Shown: one piece after another, positions 42,397 to 51,044 of the stretch
How positions within the stretch are numbered: the stretch's first letter is position 1
Layout: every line of letters starts with the position of its first letter
Assembly (NCBI GenBank): GCA_963669315.1
Contig: OY770021.1
Coordinates: 2,666,001 to 2,730,000, forward strand
Source of the DNA: SZUA-547 sp963669315
GTDB taxonomy: Bacteria > Pseudomonadota > Alphaproteobacteria > Rhodobacterales > Rhodobacteraceae
Direction: 5' to 3'
Length of the DNA: 64,000 bases
Notes under the pieces: model-generated
What the model was told of the DNA's origin: nothing
What the model saw: only the letters and a program-made list of their open reading frames with translations
Databases searched by the model: none
Program-made: the position numbers and the translations under genes

Positions 42397-44316
42397 CTAT
42401 TTCTTCTTCTTGCGCTTGCGGCGGGACGGCTTGGCGCCACCCGGATTGTCATTGGCGGGCGCCGGATTTGCGGCCGCGGGTTTCGGCGGTGCTTTCTTGC
42501 GCTTGAAACTCTTCTTGACGTTCCCGAAGAAATCCACCTCGACGCCCTGGCTGCGCATGATGAGGAATTGCTGGGTGAAAGTCAGGACGTTGTTCGCGAC
42601 CCAGTAGATCACCAGCCCGCTGGCGAAGCTGCCCAGCATGAACATGAAAATCCAGGGCATCCAGGCGAAGATTTTCGCTTGTGTCGGGTCGGTCGGCGCC
42701 GGATTCAGCTTTTGCTGCATCCACATGGTGATGCCCATCAGGATCGGGAAAACGCCGATGGAGAGCAGATAGAAAATCGATTCCGGATCCGGCGTGTCGA
42801 TGGGAAGCAGGCCGAAGAGGTTCAGGATTGAGGTCGGGTCGGGCGCGGAAAGATCCTCGATCCACAGAATGAACGGCGCCTGCCGCAGCTCCAGAGAAAT
42901 CGAAATGACCTTGTAGAGCGAGAAGAAGATTGGGATCTGTAAAAGGATCGGCAGGCAGCCCGAGGCAGGATTGACCTTCTCCTTTTTGTAAAGCGCCATC
43001 ATCTCCTGCTGCAGCTTCTGCTTGTCGTCGCCCGCGCGCTCCTTGATTTTCTCCATCTCGGGCTGAAGCTTCTTCATCCGCGACATCGAGACGAAGGACT
43101 TGTAGGCGAGCGGAAACAGCAGCGTCTTGACGATCAACGTCAGCGCAAGGATCGCCCAGCCCATATTGCCGATATAGAGGTACAGGTTATGCAACAGCCA
43201 GAACATGTACTTGGTGATGAAGAAGAATGTGCCCCAGTTCAGAGACTCCGAAAATCCTTCTATCCCCAGGTCGGCCTCATAGGCACGGACGGTATCGTAC
43301 TCTTTCGCGCCGGCGAACAGGTTCGTGTCGATAGAGATGGTCTGTCCGGCCGGCACCGAAAACTTCGGCATTCGCATGTCGGCCTGGAAGATTTCTCCGT
43401 TCGACGACTGCACCGCCTTGAAAACGCCGGTGAATGGCTGACCCGGCTTGGGCGCCATGGCGGCCATCCAGTATTCATCCGTGATGCCAAGCCAACCGCT
43501 GTTGGCCACCGTGGTGGCCTGAGCCGTGCCGCCCTCAGCCGCCGAATACTCAAAATCCCGGAGGTCGCCATAGGTGAAGACGTCGTCCTGAAGCGTGCCG
43601 TCGAACACTGCGACGCCACCCTCGTGAATGGTGATCAGGCGAGACGTTTCCGGCTCTCCATGGCGGGCGATGATGCCATAGGGTGAGAGAGACACTTCAG
43701 CGCCGGTGTTGTTCTCGACCGATTGGCTGATCGAGAACATGAACTTGTCATCGACGGATATGGTGCGACGGAAGATCAGCCCGGCGCCATTGTCCCAAAC
43801 CAGTGTGACCGGGCTGTCAGGCGTCAGCGTTTCCCCACTTTCCACGGCCCATTCGGTCGTTGGGCCGGGGACGGCGGCTCCGTCCGTCGCTATCCAGCCA
43901 TAAACGGCGTAGTAGGCGGCGTCGCTTCCGGTGGGGCTGAGCAGTGTGACGTTGGGGGAATCCGGGTCCAACGTCTCGCGATAGGTGTTCAGGCTGATAT
44001 CATCGACGCGGCCGCCCTTCAGCGAGATTGAGCCTGACAGGCTCGGCGTCTTTACCGGCACACGCCCGGTGCTGGCCAGCGCGGCCTCTCTGGTCGCCGC
44101 CGTATCGCCGCCAAGGCTGGGAGCGGCGCCCGTCTCGGCGTTCGGCGCGGTGGATGGCGTCACGGCCTCCTGCACCTGAGATTGCTCGGCCCGTTGCTGT
44201 TCCGCTTGCTGCCGGCCCATCTCCGCCGGATCGACGAACAAGATCTGCCAGACTAGGATCACCACGACGCTCAGGACTGTCGCGATAAGTAGATTTTTCT
44301 GGTCGCCGCCGCCCAT
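42397..44316 (-). CDS. yidC: Membrane protein insertase YidC
   Basis: YidC inserts and folds inner-membrane proteins alone or with SecYEG. It has 639 residues, with an N-terminal TM (DQKNLLIATVLSVVVILVWQILFV), a large periplasmic domain (about 60-365) and the conserved C-terminal core with NMGWAILALTLIVKTLLFPL (hydrophilic-groove region), SGCLPILLQIPIFFSLY and VYWVANN-type helices. The end is a Lys/Arg tail (RRKRKKKK) that binds ribosomes. A cysteine-cluster gene on the other strand separates it from yidD-rnpA-rpmH. Confidence 0.96.
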   Translation of the reverse strand: MGGGDQKNLLIATVLSVVVILVWQILFVDPAEMGRQQAEQQRAEQSQVQEAVTPSTAPNAETGAAPSLGGDTAATREAALASTGRVPVKTPSLSGSISLKGGRVDDISLNTYRETLDPDSPNVTLLSPTGSDAAYYAVYGWIATDGAAVPGPTTEWAVESGETLTPDSPVTLVWDNGAGLIFRRTISVDDKFMFSISQSVENNTGAEVSLSPYGIIARHGEPETSRLITIHEGGVAVFDGTLQDDVFTYGDLRDFEYSAAEGGTAQATTVANSGWLGITDEYWMAAMAPKPGQPFTGVFKAVQSSNGEIFQADMRMPKFSVPAGQTISIDTNLFAGAKEYDTVRAYEADLGIEGFSESLNWGTFFFITKYMFWLLHNLYLYIGNMGWAILALTLIVKTLLFPLAYKSFVSMSRMKKLQPEMEKIKERAGDDKQKLQQEMMALYKKEKVNPASGCLPILLQIPIFFSLYKVISISLELRQAPFILWIEDLSAPDPTSILNLFGLLPIDTPDPESIFYLLSIGVFPILMGITMWMQQKLNPAPTDPTQAKIFAWMPWIFMFMLGSFASGLVIYWVANNVLTFTQQFLIMRSQGVEVDFFGNVKKSFKRKKAPPKPAAANPAPANDNPGGAKPSRRKRKKKK

Positions 44317-44479
44317 GAGAGGGTCCGCTCCGTGCTGTCTTTAAAGTCGGGTGGGTTGAACCGTCCCAAGCGCCCAAGGTCAAGCGGAATCGGGGCTGCG
44401 ACGCTGCGCCGCCGCCGTTGTGCACCCCTTTGCAGGCGAGCTATCCTTTGAGCAGACACCCAACGGATTCGTCGATGTC

Positions 44480-45583
44480 ATGACCGAACCCAGTTTGATC
44501 GCATTGCAAGCGAACCGAACGCCGCCGCCCAAGCGCGCTTTTCGCCGCGGCAGGGCAGTCTGCCGGTATTGCGGCGCGGAGTTGATCGTCACTAACCGCG
44601 CGCGCGGCGCCTGCGATGCGAAGGCCTGCAAAAAGAAGGATCGACGCCTGCGCGATCAGATTCGACGCGAACGCGATGAAATTGACATGATCGCCATGCG
44701 GGCCGCCGTCGCCCGCGCGGTGGAGGCCAAGCGGCTATTGCTTCTCGACCTCAGCGCCGCCGCATCGCCTGACGTCGCCAAAATCGATCCCGCCGCCCCT
44801 GCGCTGACCGTCGATCAGATCGCGACGACCAATCATCTGAGTTCACCGCTCGTCGATGTTGATTCAGACGATCTGGAAGATTTCGAGACGCGCCTTCTGT
44901 CGGTTATGCGCAAATTGTTCGCCAAAATGGACGAAAAAGACGCATGCGGCGAAAAGGTCGAGTTTGAAGATGACGGCTCGTTCGCGGATGATGAGGCGCA
45001 TGTCACCGATCTGATGTTCAGGTCGTTCGAAGAGCGCGCGGCGCTGGAGAAACCCGCTTCGCCGGTTGAAAATGCGACTTGCGCCGCGTGCCGGGGCAAT
45101 TGCTGCGCCCGCGGGTTTCGCAACCTCGCCTTTATCCGCCCGGCGGACGTCGCCCGGTTCCGGCGGCGAGATCCGGAGGCGACTCCCGACTCGCTGACAG
45201 CTGCGATCATGGCCTACGTCCCCGATAAGCATGTGAAGGATTCCTGTCTGTTTCACGGCGAGTTCGGATGCACGATACCGCGCGAGCAACGCTCGACGAC
45301 CTGCAACGGCTACAAATGCGGCTGGCTGCAAAAGATCATCGAGATGGAGAAGGATGGAAACGCGCCCCGGTTGGTTGCGGGTCTGGAGGACGGCCGGCCG
45401 AAAAGGGCGTTTTTTGTCGATGCGAAAGGCGGTTTGAGCGAGGTTCCCGTCAATTCCTCCGTCAACACCGCGGATTTGCTGGTTGAAGCGGCCCGTGGAG
45501 AGACGGGTTCGCCCGAAAACGATCAGATGTCCTTGTCCGAGGGAACGTCGTCGCGTTCGGCCGATGGCGGCACCGGGTCATAG
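44480..45583 (+). CDS. Unknown protein with an N-terminal zinc-ribbon-like and a C-terminal cysteine cluster
   Basis: A 367-residue soluble protein. Near the N-terminus CRYCGAE ... CDAKACKKKDR resembles a zinc ribbon. A Lys/Arg and then Asp/Glu-rich middle follows. The C-terminal third has CAACRGNCCARG, then CLFHGEFGCTIPREQRSTTCNGYKC, nine cysteines that resemble the YkgJ-type zinc/iron-chelating cluster. The ATG at 44480 is chosen over a GTG at 44420; neither has a strong ribosome site. The gene lies between yidC and yidD but reads the other way. Its last 61 bases overlap the 3' end of yidD. Confidence 0.68.
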   Translation: MTEPSLIALQANRTPPPKRAFRRGRAVCRYCGAELIVTNRARGACDAKACKKKDRRLRDQIRRERDEIDMIAMRAAVARAVEAKRLLLLDLSAAASPDVAKIDPAAPALTVDQIATTNHLSSPLVDVDSDDLEDFETRLLSVMRKLFAKMDEKDACGEKVEFEDDGSFADDEAHVTDLMFRSFEERAALEKPASPVENATCAACRGNCCARGFRNLAFIRPADVARFRRRDPEATPDSLTAAIMAYVPDKHVKDSCLFHGEFGCTIPREQRSTTCNGYKCGWLQKIIEMEKDGNAPRLVAGLEDGRPKRAFFVDAKGGLSEVPVNSSVNTADLLVEAARGETGSPENDQMSLSEGTSSRSADGGTGS

Positions 45584-45783
45584 CCGCTGGCGCCCAACGG
45601 GTGGCACCGGGCGATGCGCCGGATGGTCAGCCATGTTCCCTTGATCGCGCCATGGGTCTCCAGCGCTTCCAGCGCATAGGCGGAACAGGTCGGCAGATAC
45701 CGGCAGTTCATGCCGACAATGGGGGAGAATGTGGCCCGGTAGAGCCGCACGGGCAGCGAGAAGATGTAGGCGAGGGGGGTCAT
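45523..45783 (-). CDS. yidD: Membrane protein insertion efficiency factor YidD
   Basis: A small peripheral inner-membrane protein that helps YidC. At 86 residues it carries the family motif CRYLPTCSAYALEAL and RIARCHPLGASGYDPVP. Its start overlaps rnpA by four bases (ATGA). The 3' end overlaps the opposing cysteine-cluster gene. The expected link to yidC is broken by that gene. Confidence 0.92.
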   Translation of the reverse strand: MTPLAYIFSLPVRLYRATFSPIVGMNCRYLPTCSAYALEALETHGAIKGTWLTIRRIARCHPLGASGYDPVPPSAERDDVPSDKDI

Positions 45784-46256
45784 GGTCGGCGACCCTTTCG
45801 GCGGCCGCCACGCCTGTCTTCGTGCACCCGCTCAAGCGCGAAGCGCAGATCATCCTTGAGTTTCTCGAATGGACGGGTCGCCGTTGCGCCTGCGCGAGCG
45901 ATCAGCACGTAATCCCATCCGGGGCGGCCGATTGTGGGCAGAACGGCGCGCGCCGCCTCTCTCAACCGCCGCTTGGCGCGATTTCGGGCGACTGCGTTGC
46001 CGACTTTCTTGGAGGCTGTGTAGCCGACCCTGACGGCCTCTGCAGGCGCCTGTGGTCCGGTTTCAATAGTGCGTCGCTTGCGGCCTTGCAGCACCAGCCC
46101 AGACGCCGCCCATTTTCGGGCGCGCGCGGCCGCGAGAAAGTCGCGGCGTTTCAGGATTGTTTGCAGGGGAGATCCAGAAACGACCGGCGCCGAAGCGTCG
46201 CGTAGATCCCCCGCTTCTGATCCGGGGGCCTTCGCGCTATGCTCCGGCGCCGTCAT
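45780..46256 (-). CDS. rnpA: Ribonuclease P protein component
   Basis: Binds RNase P RNA for tRNA 5' processing. The RNR motif is NAVARNRAKRRLREAARAV, and KKRR-type KRRDFLAAARARKW opens the fold. At 158 residues the N-terminus is about 30 residues longer than E. coli RnpA, so an internal start is possible. It lies 41 bp after rpmH and overlaps yidD. Confidence 0.92.
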   Translation of the reverse strand: MTAPEHSAKAPGSEAGDLRDASAPVVSGSPLQTILKRRDFLAAARARKWAASGLVLQGRKRRTIETGPQAPAEAVRVGYTASKKVGNAVARNRAKRRLREAARAVLPTIGRPGWDYVLIARAGATATRPFEKLKDDLRFALERVHEDRRGGRRKGRRP

Positions 46257-46297
46257 TCTTCACCAGCGATAGGGGCCCGGACGGACCCGCGCAGCCC

Positions 46298-46432
46298 TTA
46301 GGCGGACAGGCGCTTGCGGCCCTGCCGGCGGCGGCGGTTCAGGATCTTGCGGCCGTTCTTGGTGGCCATGCGCGCCCGGAAACCGTGCCGGTTCTTGCGA
46401 ACCCGGTTGCTTGGCTGAAAAGTGCGTTTCAT
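46298..46432 (-). CDS. rpmH: 50S ribosomal protein L34
   Basis: A 44-residue basic protein that reads MKRTFQPSNRVRKNRHGF and continues with ARMATKNGRKIL and the NRRRRQGRKRLSA end, the full family sequence. It heads the rpmH-rnpA-yidD unit. A promoter match lies 77 bp upstream. It is too short for most ORF scans. Confidence 0.95.
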   Translation of the reverse strand: MKRTFQPSNRVRKNRHGFRARMATKNGRKILNRRRRQGRKRLSA

Positions 46433-46508
46433 CGCAACGTTCCTTCAAAGTCGGTAAGGCGCCGGCTGAAAAGCGCGCCTTTTCGATCTTTCCTCAAAAG
46501 CGAGCCGC

Positions 46509-46537
46509 CCGATTACTCCAAGCGCCTGAACAAGTCA
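46509..46537 (-). promoter_or_regulatory. Candidate promoter for rpmH-rnpA-yidD
   Basis: On the minus strand TTGACT (46537-46532) is followed after 17 bases by TAATCG (46514-46509), a good sigma-70 match in the 229-bp gap between rpmH and the opposing VTT gene. Confidence 0.55.
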
Positions 46538-46661
46538 ACGCGCTGGTCTCAACAGAATAACGCCGGATCAATGCCGCGTGAGGAATATGGCGGAAACGCG
46601 AAAATCGGCGCACATGTCGGTTAGTGCGAGATATGGTGCCGGGTATTGAAAGATTCAACAA

Positions 46662-47459
46662 ATGACCGATGCAAGTATTGAGGCCGCCGATGCGAACCGG
46701 CGAAGGCGCCCGTCAATGACCGTTGAATCGCCGAACGGGCGGGGGTCCGGGCGTTCTGGCGCGCAGATTCGCAAAATTATCCCGCTGGCCGTTCTTTTGG
46801 CGGGCGCGGTGATCGCCGCAATATTCGCGGGCGACTATCTCAGCTTCGAGGCGCTGTCAGAGAATCGTGAGGCGCTGCTCGGATGGCGCGATTCGAATTA
46901 TCTGGCCGCCGTCGCCGTCTTCGGGCTGCTCTATGTGCTGATGGTCGCCTTCTCAGTGCCGGGCGGCGCCTGGCTCACCATCGGCGGCGGATTTTTGTTT
47001 GGGACGGTTCCGGCGACATCCATCGTCGTCCTCGCCGCGACCGTCGGTGCCACGGCGATCTTTCTGGCCGCCAAGCACGGGCTTGGGGATATGCTCCGCG
47101 ATAAGGCGAGCGGCTGGCTGCGGAAGTTTGAGGACGGAGTCCGAGACAACGATATAAGCTTCATGCTGGTGATGCGTCTGGTGCCTGCGGTGCCGTTCTT
47201 CATCGCGAACCTCGCGCCGGCATTTCTGGGCGTCCGCACACGCACCTATATCTGGACGACCTTGATCGGCATCATTCCGGGCACCGCCGTCTACGCCTCG
47301 ATCGGCGCCGGGCTGGGCGAAGTGTTCGAACGCGGCGAATCCCCCGATCTGGGCGTCATCTTCGAACCTCATGTATTCTTGCCTCTTCTGGGCCTCGCGG
47401 CATTGGGGGCGCTTCCCTCAATCGTGAAGCTCATTCGCGCCCGTCCAGCCGACGGCTGA
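46662..47459 (+). CDS. VTT-domain (TVP38/TMEM64, DedA-related) membrane protein
   Basis: A 265-residue inner-membrane protein with about five hydrophobic segments between residues 38 and 255. The VTT signature is visible as FSVPGGAWLTIGGGFLFGTVPATSIVVLAATVGAT and later RLVPAVPFFIANLAPAFLGVRTRTYIW with GIIPGTAVYASIGAG. Related proteins move or scramble lipids. The function here is unknown. It is 27 bp upstream of a flavoprotein gene, so the two are probably one transcript, an order seen in other proteobacteria. Confidence 0.85.
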   Translation: MTDASIEAADANRRRRPSMTVESPNGRGSGRSGAQIRKIIPLAVLLAGAVIAAIFAGDYLSFEALSENREALLGWRDSNYLAAVAVFGLLYVLMVAFSVPGGAWLTIGGGFLFGTVPATSIVVLAATVGATAIFLAAKHGLGDMLRDKASGWLRKFEDGVRDNDISFMLVMRLVPAVPFFIANLAPAFLGVRTRTYIWTTLIGIIPGTAVYASIGAGLGEVFERGESPDLGVIFEPHVFLPLLGLAALGALPSIVKLIRARPADG

Positions 47460-47486
47460 CGAATTGCGCAAAAGGGGGGCGGACGC

Positions 47487-48920
47487 ATGACTGAAACGAT
47501 AAAGGCGGATATTCTGGTGATCGGCGCCGGGTCCGGCGGTCTGTCGGTCGCGGCCGGCGCCTCTCAGATGGGGGCGAAGGTGATTCTGGCCGAAGGCGGC
47601 AAGATGGGCGGCGATTGCCTGAACTATGGCTGCGTCCCATCAAAATCGTTGATCGCCGCCGCGCATCACGCACATTCGCGCAAGCTGGGGGCTGAGTTCG
47701 GCGTCGCGCCGACCGAGGCGACGGTGGATTTCGCGAAGGTCCACGATCACGTCCACAATGTTATCGCGGGCATCGCGCCGCACGACTCCGTTGAGCGGTT
47801 CGAGGGGCTGGGCGTCACGGTCATCCCGCGCTACGCCAAATTCATCTCGCGGTCCGAAGTGAAGGTGGGCGATGATACTGCCATTGCGCGCCGGATTGTC
47901 ATCGCCACCGGCTCCTCACCTTCCGCGCCGCCGATACCCGGGCTGCAGACGACGCCCTATCTGACCAATGAAACAATCTTCAAGCTGCGCGAGGCGCCCT
48001 CTCATCTTCTGGTTATCGGCGCGGGCCCGATCGGCGTGGAGCTTGCTCAGGCCTATCGACGGTTGGGCTCCGAGGTGACCGTCCTCGATGCGTTCGACAT
48101 TCTGGGGCGTGAGGACCGGGAACTCGCCGCCGTGGTGATCGATCAGCTGGAGCGTGACGGCGTGTCTCTGCGCCCGAATGTGAAGATCGAAGACGTGCGA
48201 TGCTCTGTTGTCGATGGCTGCGAGGAGATCGCTATTGATTTGGAGGGCGGCGAGACGCTCGCAGGTTCTCACCTGCTGGTCGCCGCCGGACGCAAGCCCA
48301 ATCTGGAATGGCTGGACCTCGATGCAGGCGAGGTGGACCACGACGCCAAAGGCGTGATCGTCGACAAGGGGCTTCGCTCCGTCTCCAATCGCAACGTCTA
48401 CGTCATCGGCGACGCCGCGGGCGGCCTGCAATTCACCCATGTGGCGGGCTATCACGCCGGGATCGTCATCCGATCCGCCCTGTTCAGGTTGCCCGCGCGG
48501 GCGCGGACGGACCATATCCCCTTCGTCACCTTCACCGACCCCGAAATCGCGCAGGTCGGCCTGTCCTTCGAGCAGGCGCGCGAAGCCCATGGCCATGTTG
48601 TTCAGGTTCTGCGCTGGCCCTTCGCTGAAAACGACCGCGCTCGCGCGGAACGGCGGACCGAAGGGCTGATCAAGGCGATTGTTGGCGCGCGCGGACGCAT
48701 CCTGGGCGCGTCGATCGTCGGGCCGCAGGCCGGTGAGTTGATCCAGCCCTGGGCGCTGGCGATCTCCGAGAAGTTGAAAATTGGCGCGATGGCGGCCTAT
48801 GTCGCGCCTTATCCGACGCTGGGCGAGGTCTCGAAACGCGCCGCCGGATCCTATTACACGCCCAGGCTTTTTTCCGAACGGACGCGCCGTATCGTTCGCT
48901 TCCTTGCGAAACTCGGCTAA
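47487..48920 (+). CDS. Class I pyridine-nucleotide-disulfide oxidoreductase, mercuric-reductase-like
   Basis: An FAD- and NAD(P)H-dependent flavoprotein of 477 residues. GSGGLSVAAGASQMGAK is the FAD-binding glycine motif, GGDCLNYGCVPSKSLI carries the redox-active CxxxxC pair, and VIGAGPIGVELAQAYRRLGSEV binds NAD(P)H. The C-terminal end reads MAAYVAPYPTLGEVSKRA, so the catalytic His of dihydrolipoamide dehydrogenase (HxHPT) is absent, and no HMA-type N-terminal domain or C-terminal Cys pair of MerA is seen. The substrate is unknown. A strong GGGGGG site precedes it. Confidence 0.88.
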   Translation: MTETIKADILVIGAGSGGLSVAAGASQMGAKVILAEGGKMGGDCLNYGCVPSKSLIAAAHHAHSRKLGAEFGVAPTEATVDFAKVHDHVHNVIAGIAPHDSVERFEGLGVTVIPRYAKFISRSEVKVGDDTAIARRIVIATGSSPSAPPIPGLQTTPYLTNETIFKLREAPSHLLVIGAGPIGVELAQAYRRLGSEVTVLDAFDILGREDRELAAVVIDQLERDGVSLRPNVKIEDVRCSVVDGCEEIAIDLEGGETLAGSHLLVAAGRKPNLEWLDLDAGEVDHDAKGVIVDKGLRSVSNRNVYVIGDAAGGLQFTHVAGYHAGIVIRSALFRLPARARTDHIPFVTFTDPEIAQVGLSFEQAREAHGHVVQVLRWPFAENDRARAERRTEGLIKAIVGARGRILGASIVGPQAGELIQPWALAISEKLKIGAMAAYVAPYPTLGEVSKRAAGSYYTPRLFSERTRRIVRFLAKLG

Positions 48921-48994
48921 GCGCCGCTAGGATTCCTGCCTATATGTGTTGGAGCGGCTCTGATATCCCTTCAAGCCGTTTTCGCGGAGGCTAA

Positions 48995-50380
48995 ATGGCG
49001 ATATTGCGCTCGCTTTCCGGCCGGCTTCTGGTCCTGACGATCATTTTCGTGATGCTTGCGGAGGTGTTCATCTTTGTGCCTTCGGTGGCGCGATTTCGTG
49101 AGGAGTACCTGCAGAACCGCTTGAAACTGGCGCAGATTGCTTCGCTGGCGCTGCTGGCCACGCCGGACGATATGGTCTCGCCCGAACTGGCGGATGAATT
49201 GCTCGCCAATGCGGATGTCTACGCCATCGCGCTCCGCCGCGACGAGGTGCGAGAGTTGGTGCTGATGGGAGATCTACCGGGACCTGTGCAGCAAAGCTAT
49301 GACCTTCGCGAAGTCGGCGCGCTGCAATTGATCCGCGACGCGTTTGAGTGCGCTGCAGCGCCGCCGGACCGGGTGATCCGGGTGATTGGCGAACCTACGA
49401 ACAACGCCGGCATCGCCATTGAAGTGACGCTCAATGAAAACCGCCTGCGTGAAGAGATGATCGCCTATGGCTGGCGCATATTCCAGCTGTCGCTGGTGAT
49501 CTCCGTCTTCGCTGCGGTGCTGGTGTTTTTCGCGGTGCGCCGCTTCGTGGTGCGTCCGATTACCGGGGTTATCGATGCGATGACTGCGTTCAGCGAGGAT
49601 CCAGCGGACCCCAAGCGCGTCATCCGCCCGTCCAGCCGCGTGGGCGAGGTGGCCGACGCCGAACAGGCTCTGGCCAGCATGCAGACCGATGTGCTGAACG
49701 CTTTCAAGCAAAAGGCCCATCTGGCTACGCTGGGCGAGGCGGTGTCGAAGATCAGCCATGACTTGCGAAATATGCTGGCGGTGTCCCAGCTGATGGCCGA
49801 CCGGCTGGAGAGCAGCAACGACCCGATCGTCTCCCGCACCGGGCCGAAACTGATCGGGTCTCTCGACCGCGCGATCAGGCTGTGCGAACGCACACTCGCC
49901 TATGGCAAGGCGGAGGAGCCGGCGCCGGAGCGCCGCCGCGTGGCGTTGCGCGCCTTTTGCGATGAAGTCGCCGAAGGGGTCGGTCTTGGCGGTGATCGAC
50001 CGATCGTGTTCGAGAACGCCGTGCCCGGCGACCTGAACGCCGATGCGGATCCGGAGCAATTGCATCGCGCTCTGGCCAACCTGCTGCGCAACGCCAATGA
50101 GGCGATCACGACGCGTGGTCGGGGCGGGCACATCTGTGTCTCGGCCCGGCGTTTGGATGATGGGGTGGAGATAGAGATCGCCGACGACGGGCCAGGCCTG
50201 CCGACCGAGGCTGTCAAGCACCTGTTCCAGCCCTTCAAGGGCGGCGCGCGGCGGGGCGGCAGCGGCCTGGGCCTCGCCATCGCGCATGAACTGGTCCACG
50301 CGCATGGCGGTTCGCTTGAGCTGGCTTCGACCTCGACCGAGGGTACTGTATTCAGGCTGATCTTACCGGAGACCGTATAA
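48995..50380 (+). CDS. Membrane sensor histidine kinase
   Basis: A 461-residue kinase. TM1 is about residues 10-28, a periplasmic sensor region follows to about 155, and TM2 is about 160-185. A HAMP-like linker follows (VRPITGVIDAMTAFSEDP). The phosphoacceptor His sits in EAVSKISHDLRNML. ATPase motifs are NLLRNANEAI, DDGPGLPTEAVKHLF and GGSGLGLAIAHELV. No response-regulator gene is adjacent, so it is an orphan in this window. It ends 86 bp before the tRNA-Arg gene. Confidence 0.9.
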   Translation: MAILRSLSGRLLVLTIIFVMLAEVFIFVPSVARFREEYLQNRLKLAQIASLALLATPDDMVSPELADELLANADVYAIALRRDEVRELVLMGDLPGPVQQSYDLREVGALQLIRDAFECAAAPPDRVIRVIGEPTNNAGIAIEVTLNENRLREEMIAYGWRIFQLSLVISVFAAVLVFFAVRRFVVRPITGVIDAMTAFSEDPADPKRVIRPSSRVGEVADAEQALASMQTDVLNAFKQKAHLATLGEAVSKISHDLRNMLAVSQLMADRLESSNDPIVSRTGPKLIGSLDRAIRLCERTLAYGKAEEPAPERRRVALRAFCDEVAEGVGLGGDRPIVFENAVPGDLNADADPEQLHRALANLLRNANEAITTRGRGGHICVSARRLDDGVEIEIADDGPGLPTEAVKHLFQPFKGGARRGGSGLGLAIAHELVHAHGGSLELASTSTEGTVFRLILPETV

Positions 50381-50466
50381 GCGAGAGGAAGCGGAAAACC
50401 CCCTTGCATCCGGGCAAGCCCGGGACTATCACACCGGCCTCGCTGGCATATTATCGCCGGCGCGGG

Positions 50467-50543
50467 GCGCCGATAGCTCAGCTGGATAGAGCACCAGACT
50501 ACGAATCTGGGGGTCGGGGGTTCGAATCCTCCTCGGCGCGCCA
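50467..50543 (+). tRNA. tRNA-Arg (anticodon ACG)
   Basis: A complete 77-base cloverleaf with encoded CCA. Acceptor stem GCGCCGA pairs with TCGGCGC, the anticodon stem CCAGA/TCTGG frames the loop CTACGAA (anticodon ACG, read as inosine-modified Arg), and the T-loop reads GGTTCGAATCC. A promoter-like TTGCAT-17-TATCAC lies about 40 bp upstream. It marks the left edge of the accessory-like region. Confidence 0.97.
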
Positions 50544-50846
50544 ACATTTTCAATAACTTGGGTCGGATAACTCGTCATCGCGAAGATTTTGCGTAACCAC
50601 CATGTAACCACGGCGCGGAAAAAAGCTGACGCTTTTCGTGGCTACTCAGACTCGCTCCTCTCTGAACTTCGCCCATCTTTTGCGCTGCGCCTCAGCGATG
50701 CGCGCCCGCCCTGGGGGCTTCCTTGGTCCAGTGGACAGGCCGCTATGCAAACGGCAGCGCTGGCTCCAGGGTATGGGGCGGATTTCAGGACCCATCGCGA
50801 ACGTCGAAAATGCGCTGACGGGTTCTCAGGCGGCACCGTCAAGCGA

Positions 50847-50873
50847 TGTCTGCTTTGCGTGCGAAAGCGGACA
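50847..50873. repeat. Small palindromic repeat, copy 1
   Basis: TGTCTGCTTT and AAAGCGGACA flank a 7-base loop; one T-G wobble. Related copies occur at 50938, 52618, and as halves near 61774 and 63178. Confidence 0.6.
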
Positions 50874-50937
50874 CACCTAGCGCAACGCTTGATGTCAGCT
50901 CTGCGCCAGGAACGGACATCACCGGCTTATTTCAGAA

Positions 50938-50962
50938 CGTCTGCTTTGTGGGAAAGCAGACG
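50938..50962. repeat. Small palindromic repeat, copy 2
   Basis: CGTCTGCTTT and AAAGCAGACG form a perfect 10-bp stem around GTGGG. It is the most symmetric copy of the family. Confidence 0.65.
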
Positions 50963-51044
50963 CCGATCTCAGCCGGACTTATTGGCTGCGAGTGAAACCG
51001 CTAGATCATTTTAGCAAACGGTTAGATTGGCTCTGAAGTAGAGG

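Larger units (their letters stand above)
50544..51044. other. Gene-poor region downstream of tRNA-Arg
   Basis: About 500 bases with no credible gene. Frames on both strands are short or low in protein character. The stretch contains two copies of a small palindrome (50847-50873 and 50938-50962). The absence of an integrase next to the tRNA means any island here is either decayed or extends out of the window. Confidence 0.5.

Noticed and set aside
50429..50611. Open frames antisense to tRNA-Arg with RRIRTPDPQIRSLVLYPAEL-type products
   Set aside because: This is the classical spurious peptide read from the reverse strand of a tRNA gene; the tRNA itself explains the sequence.
50589..51014. 141-residue frame after the tRNA
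   Set aside because: No ribosome site or family features, and it contains both small palindromic repeats.
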